This document shows positions 37,410 through 49,497 of a stretch of DNA of 64,000 nt, one piece after another. The position numbers and the translations under genes were made by a program. Every line of letters begins with the position of its first letter. Positions within the stretch are counted from its first letter, which is position 1. The notes beneath the pieces are model-generated. The model was not told the origin of the DNA, did not search any database, and saw only the letters and a program-made list of their open reading frames with translations. Where the stretch lies: contig CANLSR010000001.1 in assembly GCA_947493945.1 (NCBI GenBank), forward strand, positions 806,001 through 870,000, read 5' to 3'. This stretch comes from an uncultured bacterium (GTDB taxonomy: Bacteria > Bacteroidota > Rhodothermia > Rhodothermales > Rubricoccaceae).

Positions 37410-39479
37410 CTACGCCGCCGGTCGAGGCCGCCAGCGGGTCGTGACCAACGTCTCGGCCACCAGGCAGGCCAGCGCGAGCGCCAGGAAAACCGTCCACAGC
37501 GGCGTGCCAGCCGGCTCGCCCTCGGCCGCCAGCCCGGCGGCGCCGTCGACCACGCGGACCGGCCGGCCCGTCGCGGCCTCCAGCTGGCGGGCCGCCTCCG
37601 CCGGGTCGAGGGCGGCGGGGTCCGACTCGCGGGAGTCCTCGTTGACGGCGACCACGCGCAGCGTGCGTTCGCCCTGGACCACGCGGTACAAGCCGGCACG
37701 AGCGGCCACGTCGCCCACGTCGAGCACCACGGCGCCGGGCACGGTCCGCTGGGCCGGCGTCAGCGCCACGCCGTCGGGCCCGACCAGGCGGAGCGGCTGG
37801 CCGGCGTCGACGCCCGTGACGCGAATGGAGCCCGATGGGTCCAGTCCGCCCGTGTCAGCGACCGATGACCCGGCGGCAAAGTAGCCGGCCGACCGGAACA
37901 GCAGCGGCACGAACAGGCCGCGCTGGGGCAGGTCGCTCCAGTCCAGGTCCGGCGCGACGCCCGCCAGCAGGACCGAGCCGGCGCCGTGGCGGATCTCCTG
38001 GAGCAGCGGCGGTCCGGGCCCGGTCGCAACGAGGGTCGACTCGTCGGCGCCGCCGGGTCGGTAGCGCGCAATCCGGCGGACGTCGATGGCCTCAGGCGTG
38101 GGCCGGGCGCTGTCGAACACGCCCGCGAACAGCGGGTGGTCGAGGTCGAGGTCGGTGGAGGTCCCCAGCGCCGGGCCGTCGGCCAGGCCGAGCGCGCCGT
38201 CGATGCGACCTCCGCCGACGGCCTGGAGCAACGCGTTGAGCGCCTCGGGCTGGGCGCCCGGAAACGCCAGCACGCCGCCGCCGCCGGCGACGAACGCCGC
38301 CAGCCGGCCGGCGCTGGCGGAGACGCTCGACGGGCCGACCAGAAACACGGCGTCGTAGCGGTCGAGGTCGGCGCCGGCCAGCGCGCCCTCGGCGACCTCG
38401 TTCAACGCCAGGCTCCCGCTCTCGGCGGCGACGGCCAGGGCTAACGACACCAGGTCGGCGCGGGCGCCGTCGCCGCGCACCAGCAGCACGCGCGGCGGCG
38501 GCGGCACGCGGAGGGCGAACCAGCGCACGTCGTCCCACTCGGCCGCGTCGGCCTCGATGCGGACCTCGCCGCCCAGCCAGCCCCGCGCCGGCGGCGTGAC
38601 GGTAAAGGGCACCGTGGCCGGCGTGCCGGGGATCAAGTCAACGGCCGTTTCGGCCACGCGTTGGCCGTCGATCAAGAGCGAGGCGCCGATGGTGCCCGCC
38701 CCGCCGCCCCAGCGGGTCACGGTCGCCTCCACCCGGACCGGGCGCCCCGGCTCGATGATGCGGCTCACCACGCGCACGTCGGTCACGGCCGTGTTGGTCT
38801 GGCGCCGCCCGCCGAGGGGCACCAGCGTCACCGACACGCCCTCGGGCAGCGCGGCGCTCGTGGAGTCGGTGAAGGTCGCCCGCTGGAGGTCGCTCACCAC
38901 CACGATCTCGCGCCGAGGGTGCGCCGCGTTCTCCAGTACGCTAGCGGCGCGCGCGACCGCGGCGGTCAGCGGCTCGGCGCCCGCCAGCGGCACGGTCGCC
39001 TGGGCGGCGTCCAGCGCTGGCCCGGGCGTCACGAACGGGACGGGCCGGTACTCGGGCGGACGCGCGACCGGGAGCACGGTCCGCTCGTCGCCGGCGCCAG
39101 TCGCATCGATCACGGCCGCGCCGACCTCGCGCGCCTGGTCGATCAGGGCGCCCTGGGCGTCGCGCAGCGTCATCGACCGGCTGTTGTCGAGCACCAGCAC
39201 CAGGCTCTGGGCCGCGCTGGCCTCGAACACGCTCGCGTCGGCCGTCCGGGTCGGCCGCGCGAAGGCGAGGACCAGGAACAGGATCGCCAGCGTGCGCAGC
39301 GCCAAGAGCAGCCACTGGCGGATGCGGACGCGCCGCATGGCCGTCGCCTCGATCTCGCGCACGAACCGGAGCGTCGAGAAGTCGACGCGCTCGGGCCGGC
39401 GGAAGTTGAACAGGTGGACGGCGATCGGGATCGCCGCTGCCGCCAGCGCAACGAGCAAGAACGGGTTCAGGAATCCCAT
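37410..39479 (-). CDS. BatA/VWA-domain membrane protein
   Basis: A 689-residue protein. The N-terminal double-helix 'BatA' domain (MGFLNPFLLVALAAAAIPIA, HLFNFRRPERVDFSTLRFV, LLLALRTLAILFLVLAFARP) is followed by a von Willebrand A domain with the MIDAS start VLVLDNSRSMT, a beta-rich periplasmic region, a GATase-like segment (FLVGPSSVSASAGRLAAFVA) and a final helix (LWTVFLALALACLVAETLV). Proteins of this type occur with MoxR/Bat systems in Bacteroidota; here no MoxR or other Bat gene is adjacent. Confidence 0.85.
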   Translation of the reverse strand: MGFLNPFLLVALAAAAIPIAVHLFNFRRPERVDFSTLRFVREIEATAMRRVRIRQWLLLALRTLAILFLVLAFARPTRTADASVFEASAAQSLVLVLDNSRSMTLRDAQGALIDQAREVGAAVIDATGAGDERTVLPVARPPEYRPVPFVTPGPALDAAQATVPLAGAEPLTAAVARAASVLENAAHPRREIVVVSDLQRATFTDSTSAALPEGVSVTLVPLGGRRQTNTAVTDVRVVSRIIEPGRPVRVEATVTRWGGGAGTIGASLLIDGQRVAETAVDLIPGTPATVPFTVTPPARGWLGGEVRIEADAAEWDDVRWFALRVPPPPRVLLVRGDGARADLVSLALAVAAESGSLALNEVAEGALAGADLDRYDAVFLVGPSSVSASAGRLAAFVAGGGGVLAFPGAQPEALNALLQAVGGGRIDGALGLADGPALGTSTDLDLDHPLFAGVFDSARPTPEAIDVRRIARYRPGGADESTLVATGPGPPLLQEIRHGAGSVLLAGVAPDLDWSDLPQRGLFVPLLFRSAGYFAAGSSVADTGGLDPSGSIRVTGVDAGQPLRLVGPDGVALTPAQRTVPGAVVLDVGDVAARAGLYRVVQGERTLRVVAVNEDSRESDPAALDPAEAARQLEAATGRPVRVVDGAAGLAAEGEPAGTPLWTVFLALALACLVAETLVTTRWRPRPAA

Positions 39480-39486
39480 GGGACCT

Positions 39487-39494
39487 CGAACGTA
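39487..39494 (-). promoter_or_regulatory. -7-like promoter element for the BatA gene
   Basis: TACGTTCG on the minus strand, only 7 nt before the ATG at 39479, predicting a very short or absent leader. Confidence 0.35.
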
Positions 39495-39530
39495 GCCACG
39501 GGGCCCCGTCGCGCGCCGACCTCCCCGCCG

Positions 39531-39585
39531 CGCTGGCGGCGCGCACCGGCCCCGGGCCCGTCCGCTCCGGGCCCGTCCGCCAGCG
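39531..39585. repeat. Inverted GCTGGCGG pair with internal direct repeat
   Basis: CGCTGGCGG (39531-39539) and CCGCCAGCG (39577-39585) flank two copies of CGGGCCCGTCCGC. The 233-bp region separates the divergent batA and uvrA genes. Confidence 0.5.
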
Positions 39586-39712
39586 GCGCGCCGGCTCCCG
39601 GTGGGCCCGCTGACACCACGGCTTCACACCGCCCGGGCATCTTTGGCGGTCACCCCGCGTTGCTCTCCGCCCGACTGGCGGAGCTCGCCGCCAGCCTGCA
39701 CCGACCCCCACG

Positions 39713-42682
<2,970 letters not shown>

Positions 42683-42737
42683 CGCCTCGGCCGCGTGGTG
42701 GGCGGAGAGCAAATACGCAACACGCAACCCGCAACTG

Positions 42738-43901
42738 GTGCCATCTTCCCGCGTGACCGACGCCGCCCCCCTCCGCATCGCCCTGTTCACGGGCAACTAC
42801 AACCACATCGAGGACGGCGTCTCGCGAACGCTGGGCCGGCTCGTCGGCTACCTGGAGGACCAGGGCCACACCGTGCTCGTGATCGGGCCGACGATGGACA
42901 ACGCGCCCATGGACCAACCGGGCGCGTTCGTGGAGGCGCCGTCGGTGTCGTTCCCGGCCCGCCCCGAATACCGCCTGGCGACCGGATTCCCACGCGCCCT
43001 ACGCGCCCAGGTCCAGGCATTCGGGCCAGATCTGGTCCACGTGGCGTCGCCTGACATTCTGGGTCATCGGGCGTTGACATGGGCTAAGAAGCAGGATCTG
43101 CCGGTCGTCTCGACGTACCACACGCATTTCCCCTCCTACCTCGGGTACTGGGGGCCGCGCTGGCTCGAGCCGCTGGCGTGGGCCGTCGGGCGGCGCTTCT
43201 ACGGCCGGTTCGACGAGGTCTACGTGCCCACGCCGACGCTGCTGGAGGAGATCCGCGCCAACGGCATCGACACGACGCTGCGGCTGTGGCCGCGCGGCAT
43301 CGACCTGGACCGCTTCTCGCCGTCCCACCGCTCCGGCGACTGGCGCCAGTCGCACGGCTTCGAGGCGGGCGACGTGGTGATCGCGTTCGTCAGCCGCCTG
43401 GTCAAAGAGAAAGGGCTCGACGTGTTCGTCGAGGTGATCCGCCGGCTCCTGCTGAGCGGCGCCCCGGTGCGCGCGCTCGTCGTGGGCGACGGACCCGAGC
43501 GGGCGTCGCTGGAGGAGGCCTTGCCCGGCGCCGTGTTCACGGGCCACCTGGGCGGCGTGGAGCTGGCGACGGCCTACGCGTCGTCCGACGTGTTCCTGTT
43601 CCCCAGCGAGACCGAGACGTTCGGCAACGTGACCTTGGAGGCGATGGCCTCCGGGCTGGCGGTCGTCGGCGCCGACGCGGCCGGCACGGCCAGCCTGATC
43701 GACGACGAGCAGACGGGGCTCTTGTGCCCTCCGCGTGACGCCGACGCGTTCCTCGACGCCGCCCAACGCGTGGTCCACGACGCCGCGCTCCGCCAGCGGC
43801 TGGGCGCGGCTGCGGTCGAAGCGGCGAGTCGTTACGACTGGCCCGACGTGCTGGCGCAGATGGAGAGCAACTACCGCCGCGTCGTCGCTCAGCACGCTTG
43901 A
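42738..43901 (+). CDS. Glycosyltransferase family 4 protein (MgtA/PimB-like)
   Basis: A 387-residue GT-B enzyme. It opens LRIALFTGNYNHIEDGVSRT, contains the acceptor-side STYHTHFPSYLGYWG and the GT4 donor site FVSRLVKEKGLDVF with the EX7E block FPSETETFGNVTLEAMASG. The HTHFPSY and 'NGVSRT'-like segments recall glycosyltransferases that mannosylate or glucosylate diacylglycerol. The GTG at 42738 is assumed; another GTG at 42753 is as likely. It follows uvrA by 55 bp. Confidence 0.85.
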   Translation: MPSSRVTDAAPLRIALFTGNYNHIEDGVSRTLGRLVGYLEDQGHTVLVIGPTMDNAPMDQPGAFVEAPSVSFPARPEYRLATGFPRALRAQVQAFGPDLVHVASPDILGHRALTWAKKQDLPVVSTYHTHFPSYLGYWGPRWLEPLAWAVGRRFYGRFDEVYVPTPTLLEEIRANGIDTTLRLWPRGIDLDRFSPSHRSGDWRQSHGFEAGDVVIAFVSRLVKEKGLDVFVEVIRRLLLSGAPVRALVVGDGPERASLEEALPGAVFTGHLGGVELATAYASSDVFLFPSETETFGNVTLEAMASGLAVVGADAAGTASLIDDEQTGLLCPPRDADAFLDAAQRVVHDAALRQRLGAAAVEAASRYDWPDVLAQMESNYRRVVAQHA

Positions 43902-44063
43902 CCTGCGGATCAGCGACGCAATCGCCGGCTTGCGAACTGATCCTATTCGTTTATATACAACAGGTAACGCGTCTACGAACTGCCTACCGGGCCCGTCTCA
44001 TCGGCTAGGTGTCTTTGCGCGGCCTGTCGTTTTGCTCGCTATCGCCCCGTTAGGCCGGGCCTC

Positions 44064-46649
44064 TTACGCCTCGCCGTCTGGCGGCGCGTGCAGACGGAAC
44101 GTCGGGTGACGGATGGCCTCGGGATCTCCCAGGTCGTACTGCTTGCGCCGACGGGGCCGCGGTTGCAGCCAGTGGTTGTCCTCGACGACCTGGAGCAGCG
44201 CAGGGAAAAACACCAGCGTCGCCGCCAACGTGCCGCCGATGCCGACGACCGCCAGCACGCCGATGGAGCGCAGGCCGGGATGCGACGAGAGCAGCAGGCC
44301 ACCGAACCCGATCAGGTTGGTCATCGCGCCCATCGTCACGTGCTCGCCCGTCGACCGGAGCACGCGGCGGATGGAGCCCCTCCCCTCCTCGCGGTACCGG
44401 TGCGTCAGGTGGACGCCGCCGTCGTTGCCGATGCCCAGCACCGTGGGCAGCACCACCAAGTTGTAGAACGTGAGCTTGATCGCGAACAGCTCCATCAGCC
44501 CCAGCATCCAGGCCAGCCCGACCAGGAGCGGCACCACAGCGACCAGCGTCCAGCGCGGGGAGCGGAAGGACACGAACACCAGGACGAACACCAGCAAGAA
44601 CGTGACGCCGACCATCTTGGGGCTCTCCTCCTGCATCAGCCGCAGCATGTCGGCGGCGACGAGCTGGGTGGACGCGGCGTAAAACTCGCCGTTGCCGGGC
44701 GTCGAGACCTGGCCGATGAGGCCGGCAAAGTGGATCGACCGCCGGCCGTCGGAGAGGCTGCCGCGTGGGAAGACGATCACGAAGTTGCCCAGCTCGCCGC
44801 TGCGCGTCGTAAACGGCCTCGTGATAAACTCGGGCACGCTGTCGAGCGGGACCGGCTCCGTCGCAGAGACGGCCTGGCGGAGACGCTCGACCTGGCCCGT
44901 CGTGTCGGCCCGGAGGAACGGGTCGTTGAGGACGGCGCGGATCTCCGCCAGCCGCTCGAGCTTGGCGCGCGCCGTCGTGGAGTCGGTGGGGAACCGCTCC
45001 TGCAAGCTCTCGACGGCCAGGATCAGCGAGTCCTGCTCGGCCAGCGACTTGACGGCCGCCGTGACGGTGCGCACGTCGCTGGGCGAGTCGAGCAGGATGT
45101 AGGCCGGGTTGCGGCGCTCGCCCTGGCCCAGCGCCGGGAGGAGCGCCTCGGCCCGCTGGTTGTACTCCTCGAACTCGGGCTCCAGCTTGGAGAAGTCGTA
45201 CTCGAACGAGACGTTGGGAATGGCGAGGACGCAGACGACGGTCAGCACCAGGCAGGCCGCGACGATGGTCCGCGAAAAGGGGAACCGCGAGTCGGGCTCG
45301 TACGCCGAGGCCTCGCCCCGGAGCCGGAGGTCGAGTGCGCCCGTCCGCTCAGCGATGCTCAACAGCGCCGGCAGCACCGTGAGCATCGAGATCAGGGCGA
45401 ACAGGATGCCCATGCCGCCGATCAGGCCGAACTCGCTGAACCCGCGGAAGTCCGCCAGCTGCAAAACGAACAGGGCCGACGCCGTGGTCAGCGCCGAGAC
45501 GGTGATGCCCTGGCCCGTGCTGACGAACGTCTCTTCGACGGCCTCCGCCACCCCATGCCCGGCGCCGCGCTCCTCGGCGTAGCGGGCGTAGAAGTGGATG
45601 CCGTAGTCGATGCCGAGCCCGAACAAGACCAGGCCCAGCGTGGACGTCATCAGGTTGAGTGTCCCGAACGTCAGCGCGGCCACGCCGCCCGCCCACGACA
45701 GGCTGATGAGCAGCGGGAAGGTGAGCAGGATGGCCGTCACCGGCGTCCTGAGCAGCTCGCCGAACACGACGCGCCAGACCAGCCGCCCGCCCGTCCGCGC
45801 CTGGATGGACTTGTAGAGGAAGTACAGGACCACGGTCAGGATCACCGCCAGCACACCGGCGCCGAACGAGTTCTGGACGTCGCTGGTGATCGACCGCACC
45901 TCGATGGTCTGCTTGAGCAGCCCGCCGGCGGCCGTCACCTCCATGTCCGGGTGGTAGTCCGCTGGGCCGACCTCGGCGATCTTGGCGTCGGCGTCGAGGT
46001 AGAGCTGCTCGATAAACCCGATGTCCGTCTTGGACCCCGTCGGCACAAACCGGACGACCAGCGTCGTGGAGTCGGGGCTGAGCGTGTACTCGCTCAGCGC
46101 CAGCTGGGCCATGTCGGCGCGGAGCCGGTCGCCCTCGCGCTGGCGGGCCGCCTGGGCGGGATCGGCCTGGTTCCCGAACAGGTCCACGCGGAGCGGGTCC
46201 GTGGCCGACCGAACCTGCTGGGCCTGGCCCCGGAGGAACTCCTCGAGCCGGTCTAGCTCGTCGAAGGTGGCGAAGTAGAGCGCGTTCTCGGAGATGAACC
46301 GGACGTCGCGGCGGAAGTCGGCGCGCGTGAAATAGGCACCCTGGCCGTCGGGCCGCTGCATCGCCATCATGGCCGGCACGAAGTCCTCGGCGAACGCCAC
46401 GTTCGCCTGGAACGACGGGCTGTGGATCGCCACGTCCACGGTCGACTCGGCCCCCACGGTCTCCTGCAGCCGGTTGATTGCCTGGACGCTCTCGTAGTCC
46501 GGCGGCAGGAGCGTGACGATGTTGGTGTCGATCTTGAGCGACGTCGCCTGCCACGCGCCCAGCCCGGCCAGCACGACCGCCAGCGCCACCACCGCGAACG
46601 GATGGGCGACGATCCAACGGGGGACGACTCGGAGTCGCTCGAAAACCAC
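44064..46649 (-). CDS. RND-superfamily (MMPL/HpnN-like) exporter
   Basis: An 861-residue membrane transporter with the RND pattern of two halves. Each half has one helix (FAVVALAVVLAGLGAWQA; ACLVLTVVCVLAIPNVSF), a large periplasmic loop and a five-helix block (LTVVLYFLYKSIQ onwards; FLLVFVLVFVSFRSP onwards). GIDYGIHFYARYAEER and GIGNDGGVHLTHRYREEGRG are the MMPL motifs of helix 4 and helix 10. Such proteins export lipids such as hopanoids. The GTG at 46649 has TAGTCTGG 22 nt upstream. Confidence 0.9.
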   Translation of the reverse strand: MVFERLRVVPRWIVAHPFAVVALAVVLAGLGAWQATSLKIDTNIVTLLPPDYESVQAINRLQETVGAESTVDVAIHSPSFQANVAFAEDFVPAMMAMQRPDGQGAYFTRADFRRDVRFISENALYFATFDELDRLEEFLRGQAQQVRSATDPLRVDLFGNQADPAQAARQREGDRLRADMAQLALSEYTLSPDSTTLVVRFVPTGSKTDIGFIEQLYLDADAKIAEVGPADYHPDMEVTAAGGLLKQTIEVRSITSDVQNSFGAGVLAVILTVVLYFLYKSIQARTGGRLVWRVVFGELLRTPVTAILLTFPLLISLSWAGGVAALTFGTLNLMTSTLGLVLFGLGIDYGIHFYARYAEERGAGHGVAEAVEETFVSTGQGITVSALTTASALFVLQLADFRGFSEFGLIGGMGILFALISMLTVLPALLSIAERTGALDLRLRGEASAYEPDSRFPFSRTIVAACLVLTVVCVLAIPNVSFEYDFSKLEPEFEEYNQRAEALLPALGQGERRNPAYILLDSPSDVRTVTAAVKSLAEQDSLILAVESLQERFPTDSTTARAKLERLAEIRAVLNDPFLRADTTGQVERLRQAVSATEPVPLDSVPEFITRPFTTRSGELGNFVIVFPRGSLSDGRRSIHFAGLIGQVSTPGNGEFYAASTQLVAADMLRLMQEESPKMVGVTFLLVFVLVFVSFRSPRWTLVAVVPLLVGLAWMLGLMELFAIKLTFYNLVVLPTVLGIGNDGGVHLTHRYREEGRGSIRRVLRSTGEHVTMGAMTNLIGFGGLLLSSHPGLRSIGVLAVVGIGGTLAATLVFFPALLQVVEDNHWLQPRPRRRKQYDLGDPEAIRHPTFRLHAPPDGEA

Positions 46650-46671
46650 GGGCTCAGTGGGGGGAGACGTG

Positions 46672-46679
46672 CCAGACTA
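46672..46679 (-). promoter_or_regulatory. -7-like element for the RND exporter
   Basis: TAGTCTGG on the minus strand ending 22 nt before the GTG start; one base off the TAnnTTGG form. Confidence 0.3.
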
Positions 46680-46703
46680 TCACCCGAACGCCACACGGCC
46701 GAC

Positions 46704-46719
46704 TGTTCCACATGAAACA
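46704..46719. other. parS-like ParB-binding site
   Basis: TGTTCCACATGAAACA, which matches the universal parS 16-mer TGTTCCACGTGAAACA except for one central base (A for G). It is intergenic, next to the exporter promoter. Confidence 0.6.
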
Positions 46720-47021
46720 TCGGACGGGAATTTGGATCTCCTAGGGCGTCGACCCCGATTCCTCGACGGCCCCGATCCGCTGGCGGAGATCGTGCGCGGA
46801 CGGTCTGAGATCGCACTCCGGCTCCAGCCGACTGGGGTGGCGGGACTTGTCCTTGTGCCCGAGTGTGCGGCCGGGTTCATTCGTAGTCGGCCTGCCCCCA
46901 CCTCCCTCGGGCTCTAATCGTGGAGAGGCTCGCTGTCTGCCCAGCGACGCTGGCGGATTCCAGTCGGAGCGAACTCAGTGGCGAGGACGTTAGAACCCGC
47001 CGACTCTCTCGACCCACGACT

Positions 47022-47447
47022 GTGGCCGACCGTACCCACCCTGTCCTCCTCTTCGACGGCGTCTGTACGCTCTGCGACCGTTCCGTCCAGTTCGTGCTGG
47101 GTCATGAGCCGGCAGGCCTTGTTCGGTTCGCCTCGCTCCAGTCGAGCGTCGGCCGAGACATGATGGCCGCCTGTGGCATCGATCCGGACGAGATCGACTC
47201 CGTCGTGTTTGTGGAGGCAGGCGTGTGCTACCTCCGCTCCGACGCCGCGCTGCGAGTCGCCGGCTACCTTTCAGCCCCTTGGCGCTGGCTCTCGGCTGTT
47301 CACGTCGTTCCGCGCCCGGCGCGTGACTACGTCTACGACTGGATCGCCCGCCACCGGTACCGGTGGTTCGGCACCCGAGCCGCCTGCCGCATCCCAACTC
47401 CCGAAACGCGAGCGCGCTTTCTCGATGCGGACGAGGTGGGTCCATGA
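47022..47447 (+). CDS. DCC1-like thiol-disulfide oxidoreductase family protein (DUF393)
   Basis: 141 residues. The thioredoxin-like start VLLFDGVCTLCDRSVQFVLG carries the D-G-x-C-x-x-C motif that defines the DCC1 family, and the middle contains VRFASLQSSVGRD and the YLRSDAALRVAGYLSAPW run common to it. Function is a presumed thiol-disulfide exchange. The GTG at 47022 (MADRTHP) is chosen because the motif then begins at about residue 11, as in homologues; a frame open to 46920 would add a non-conserved leader. Confidence 0.85.
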   Translation: MADRTHPVLLFDGVCTLCDRSVQFVLGHEPAGLVRFASLQSSVGRDMMAACGIDPDEIDSVVFVEAGVCYLRSDAALRVAGYLSAPWRWLSAVHVVPRPARDYVYDWIARHRYRWFGTRAACRIPTPETRARFLDADEVGP

Positions 47448-47531
47448 GCCGGCCCTACCGGTCTCGGCCGCCAGTGGCACGGGGGCGTTCTGGGTGGTAG
47501 CCTCATCGGCCCCCTCCCCTCTCCCCTCTCG

Positions 47532-47948
47532 ATGGCCCACACCTACGACTCCCTCTCCATCGGCGACTCTTTTTCGTGGTCGCGGACGTTGACGATGGAC
47601 GACGTCCAGGCTTTCGCCGACGTCACCGGCGACGACAACCCGATCCACATCGACGAGGAGGCCGGACGCCAAAGCCGTTTTGGCCGGCCCGTCGTCCACG
47701 GCGTCTACATTCTCGGTCTCGCCTCGAAGGTGCTGGGGCGTGACTTTCCTGGCCCCGGTTCCATCGCCGTCTCGCTGTCTGCCAAGTTTCTGAGGCCCGT
47801 CCCCGTGGGCGAGGAGGTCACGATCGAGGTCAAAGTGGCCGAGAAGATCGAGAAGCACGGCCACGTCCGGATCCGGATGTACGCCTACTGCAACGGCAAG
47901 ATGTCGCTGGGCGGCGAGGCGGTCGTGCTCCCGCCCCCGGCGGAGTAA
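47532..47948 (+). CDS. MaoC-family dehydratase ((R)-hydratase-like)
   Basis: 138 residues forming one hot-dog fold. The catalytic hydratase-2 motif is present: FADVTGDDNPIHIDEEAGRQ with the Asp/His pair (D...NPIH) and SRFGRPVVHGVYILGLAS. Such enzymes hydrate enoyl-CoA in fatty-acid or PHA metabolism. It is followed by a strong stem-loop. Confidence 0.88.
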   Translation: MAHTYDSLSIGDSFSWSRTLTMDDVQAFADVTGDDNPIHIDEEAGRQSRFGRPVVHGVYILGLASKVLGRDFPGPGSIAVSLSAKFLRPVPVGEEVTIEVKVAEKIEKHGHVRIRMYAYCNGKMSLGGEAVVLPPPAE

Positions 47949-47954
47949 ACGTGC

Positions 47955-47986
47955 GGAGGCCCGGGCACGCCAGCACCCGGGCCTCC
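47955..47986. terminator. Bidirectional stem-loop terminator
   Basis: A perfect 11-bp stem GGAGGCCCGGG / CCCGGGCCTCC with a 10-nt loop in the 58 bp between the convergent MaoC and M48 genes. No long U-tract on either side. Confidence 0.7.
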
Positions 47987-48006
47987 CCTGTCGTCGAGCG
48001 CTCCGG

Positions 48007-49497
48007 TTACTCCGGCAGCTTGACCATCGTCCCACTCGGGATGTTGTCGCCCAGGCTGAGCTGGTTCATGATGGCGACCTCCTCCTCAGTAAAGCCTGGC
48101 GGCAACGTGCGCCCCCGGAGGAGCGACTGGAGCGTGGTCGCTCCGCGCGTCGTCGTCACCTCAAGCCGCGCCGGCTGGCGGTTGAGGTAGCGGCGGTCGG
48201 TGAGGCGGTCGAAGCTGTCCGCCGTGGAGCGGAACTCCCCGATGTAGCGGCGGAGGTTGGCGGCGGAGGTCAGGCCCATGACCTGGTAGACCAGGTCCCC
48301 GTACTCGATAAACGTCGCCGAAAAGCCGAGCGCCCCATTCTGCTGAGCGGCCGTGCCCTCAACCCGGTACGCCCGGTTGCCACCCACGGAGAGCGCTTGG
48401 TTGGTCTGGACCTGCACGCCCTGCTGGCCGGCGAGCGCCCGTGCTGCACCCTCTGCGGTCGAGCCCTGGGCCAGCGTCAGCTGGATCACGGCCTGGCCGT
48501 TCGGCTCACCCATCACGAAGGCCTGAGGCGAGTTCTGGGTCTGCCAGCCGCGCGGGTACGAGAGGACGAACCGGAGCTCCGGGTGGTAGAACCGGTTGTT
48601 CTCGGTAAAGCCCTGCCGCGGGTCCTCGCCCACGACGATGCCCTCGATCTCGCGGAGGTACGGCGCCCTCCCCACGTCCGTCCCCGTGTAACGGGGGTCG
48701 CTGGCGGCCAGCTGGGGGATGGTCTCGGCACGCTCCCCCGGGTTGGGGTGGGTGGACAGGAAGTTGGGCACGCTCTGCCCCGACTGAGCGCTCAGACGCT
48801 CGAGCGACCTAAAAAAGCCGACCGCCTCGGTGGCGTCGTACCCAGCGAACTCGGCGTACGCCACGCCCGCTTGGTCGGCCTCTCGCTCGGCGCCTCGGCC
48901 GTACTTGAACTGGAGCAGTTGGAGGCCGGTGCCGCCGTAGTTGGCGATCCCCTCGGCCACCTGGCCGCCGCCGACGACGCCGCCCAAGATGGTGGCTCCG
49001 ATCAGCCCGAACTGACTCAGCTGCGCGCGCTGCGCCTGCTCGGACGAGTGCCGGCCGAGGACATGCCCGATCTCGTGGCCCAGCACGACCGCCAGCTGGG
49101 CCTCGTTCTCAAGGTGCGAGAGCAGCCCCCGCGTGACGTAGACGAACCCGCCGGGGAGAGCGAACGCGTTGACGACCGGCGAGTCGAGCACGCGGAAGGT
49201 GAACGCCGAACTGCGGATCTCGGCCGGCGTGTTCGGGTCAGTGTACGCGCTCGTCGAGAGCACGTTTTGAGCGACGCCCTCGACGTAGGCCGTCAACTGA
49301 GGGTCGTCGTAGACGCCGAACTGGGCCTGAATCTGCTGGTCCGCCTCGGTCCCGAGTTGGACCTCCTGCTGCCAGTTGTACGCCCCACGCTGGTCTTCAC
49401 CGGTGACCAGGTTGCGGTTGGTGGTCCCGCAAGCGGCGAGCGAGAGGAGGAGCGGCGCCAGGACGGCGAGCCGGATCGAAGGATAGAGTCGAGTCAT
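48007..49497 (-). CDS. M48-family metallopeptidase lipoprotein
   Basis: 496 residues. A lipoprotein signal peptide ends LLLSLAACG (acylated Cys23). The zinc site is HEIGH (141-145) in VVLGHEIGHVLGRH with the third ligand in GAEREADQAGV. This BepA/YfgC-like peptidase core ends near residue 265; the remainder includes a beta-rich domain (ELRFVLSYPRGWQTQNSPQ) and a C-terminal LysM-like piece (LSLGDNIPSGTMVKLPE). It probably serves outer-membrane quality control. Its ATG overlaps the recF stop (ATGA). Confidence 0.92.
   Translation of the reverse strand: MTRLYPSIRLAVLAPLLLSLAACGTTNRNLVTGEDQRGAYNWQQEVQLGTEADQQIQAQFGVYDDPQLTAYVEGVAQNVLSTSAYTDPNTPAEIRSSAFTFRVLDSPVVNAFALPGGFVYVTRGLLSHLENEAQLAVVLGHEIGHVLGRHSSEQAQRAQLSQFGLIGATILGGVVGGGQVAEGIANYGGTGLQLLQFKYGRGAEREADQAGVAYAEFAGYDATEAVGFFRSLERLSAQSGQSVPNFLSTHPNPGERAETIPQLAASDPRYTGTDVGRAPYLREIEGIVVGEDPRQGFTENNRFYHPELRFVLSYPRGWQTQNSPQAFVMGEPNGQAVIQLTLAQGSTAEGAARALAGQQGVQVQTNQALSVGGNRAYRVEGTAAQQNGALGFSATFIEYGDLVYQVMGLTSAANLRRYIGEFRSTADSFDRLTDRRYLNRQPARLEVTTTRGATTLQSLLRGRTLPPGFTEEEVAIMNQLSLGDNIPSGTMVKLPE

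Larger units (their letters stand above)
46650..47021. other. Intergenic region between the RND exporter and DCC1 genes
   Basis: 372 bp between divergent genes. It holds the exporter's promoter candidate (46672-46679) and a parS-like site (46704-46719). Short open frames exist but show no family resemblance or ribosome binding sites; I see no RNA gene. Confidence 0.5.

Noticed and set aside
43902..44063. AT-rich patch (TTCGTTTATATACAACAGG) between the GT4 and RND genes
   Set aside because: No gene, repeat or known site could be recognised in this short convergent spacer.
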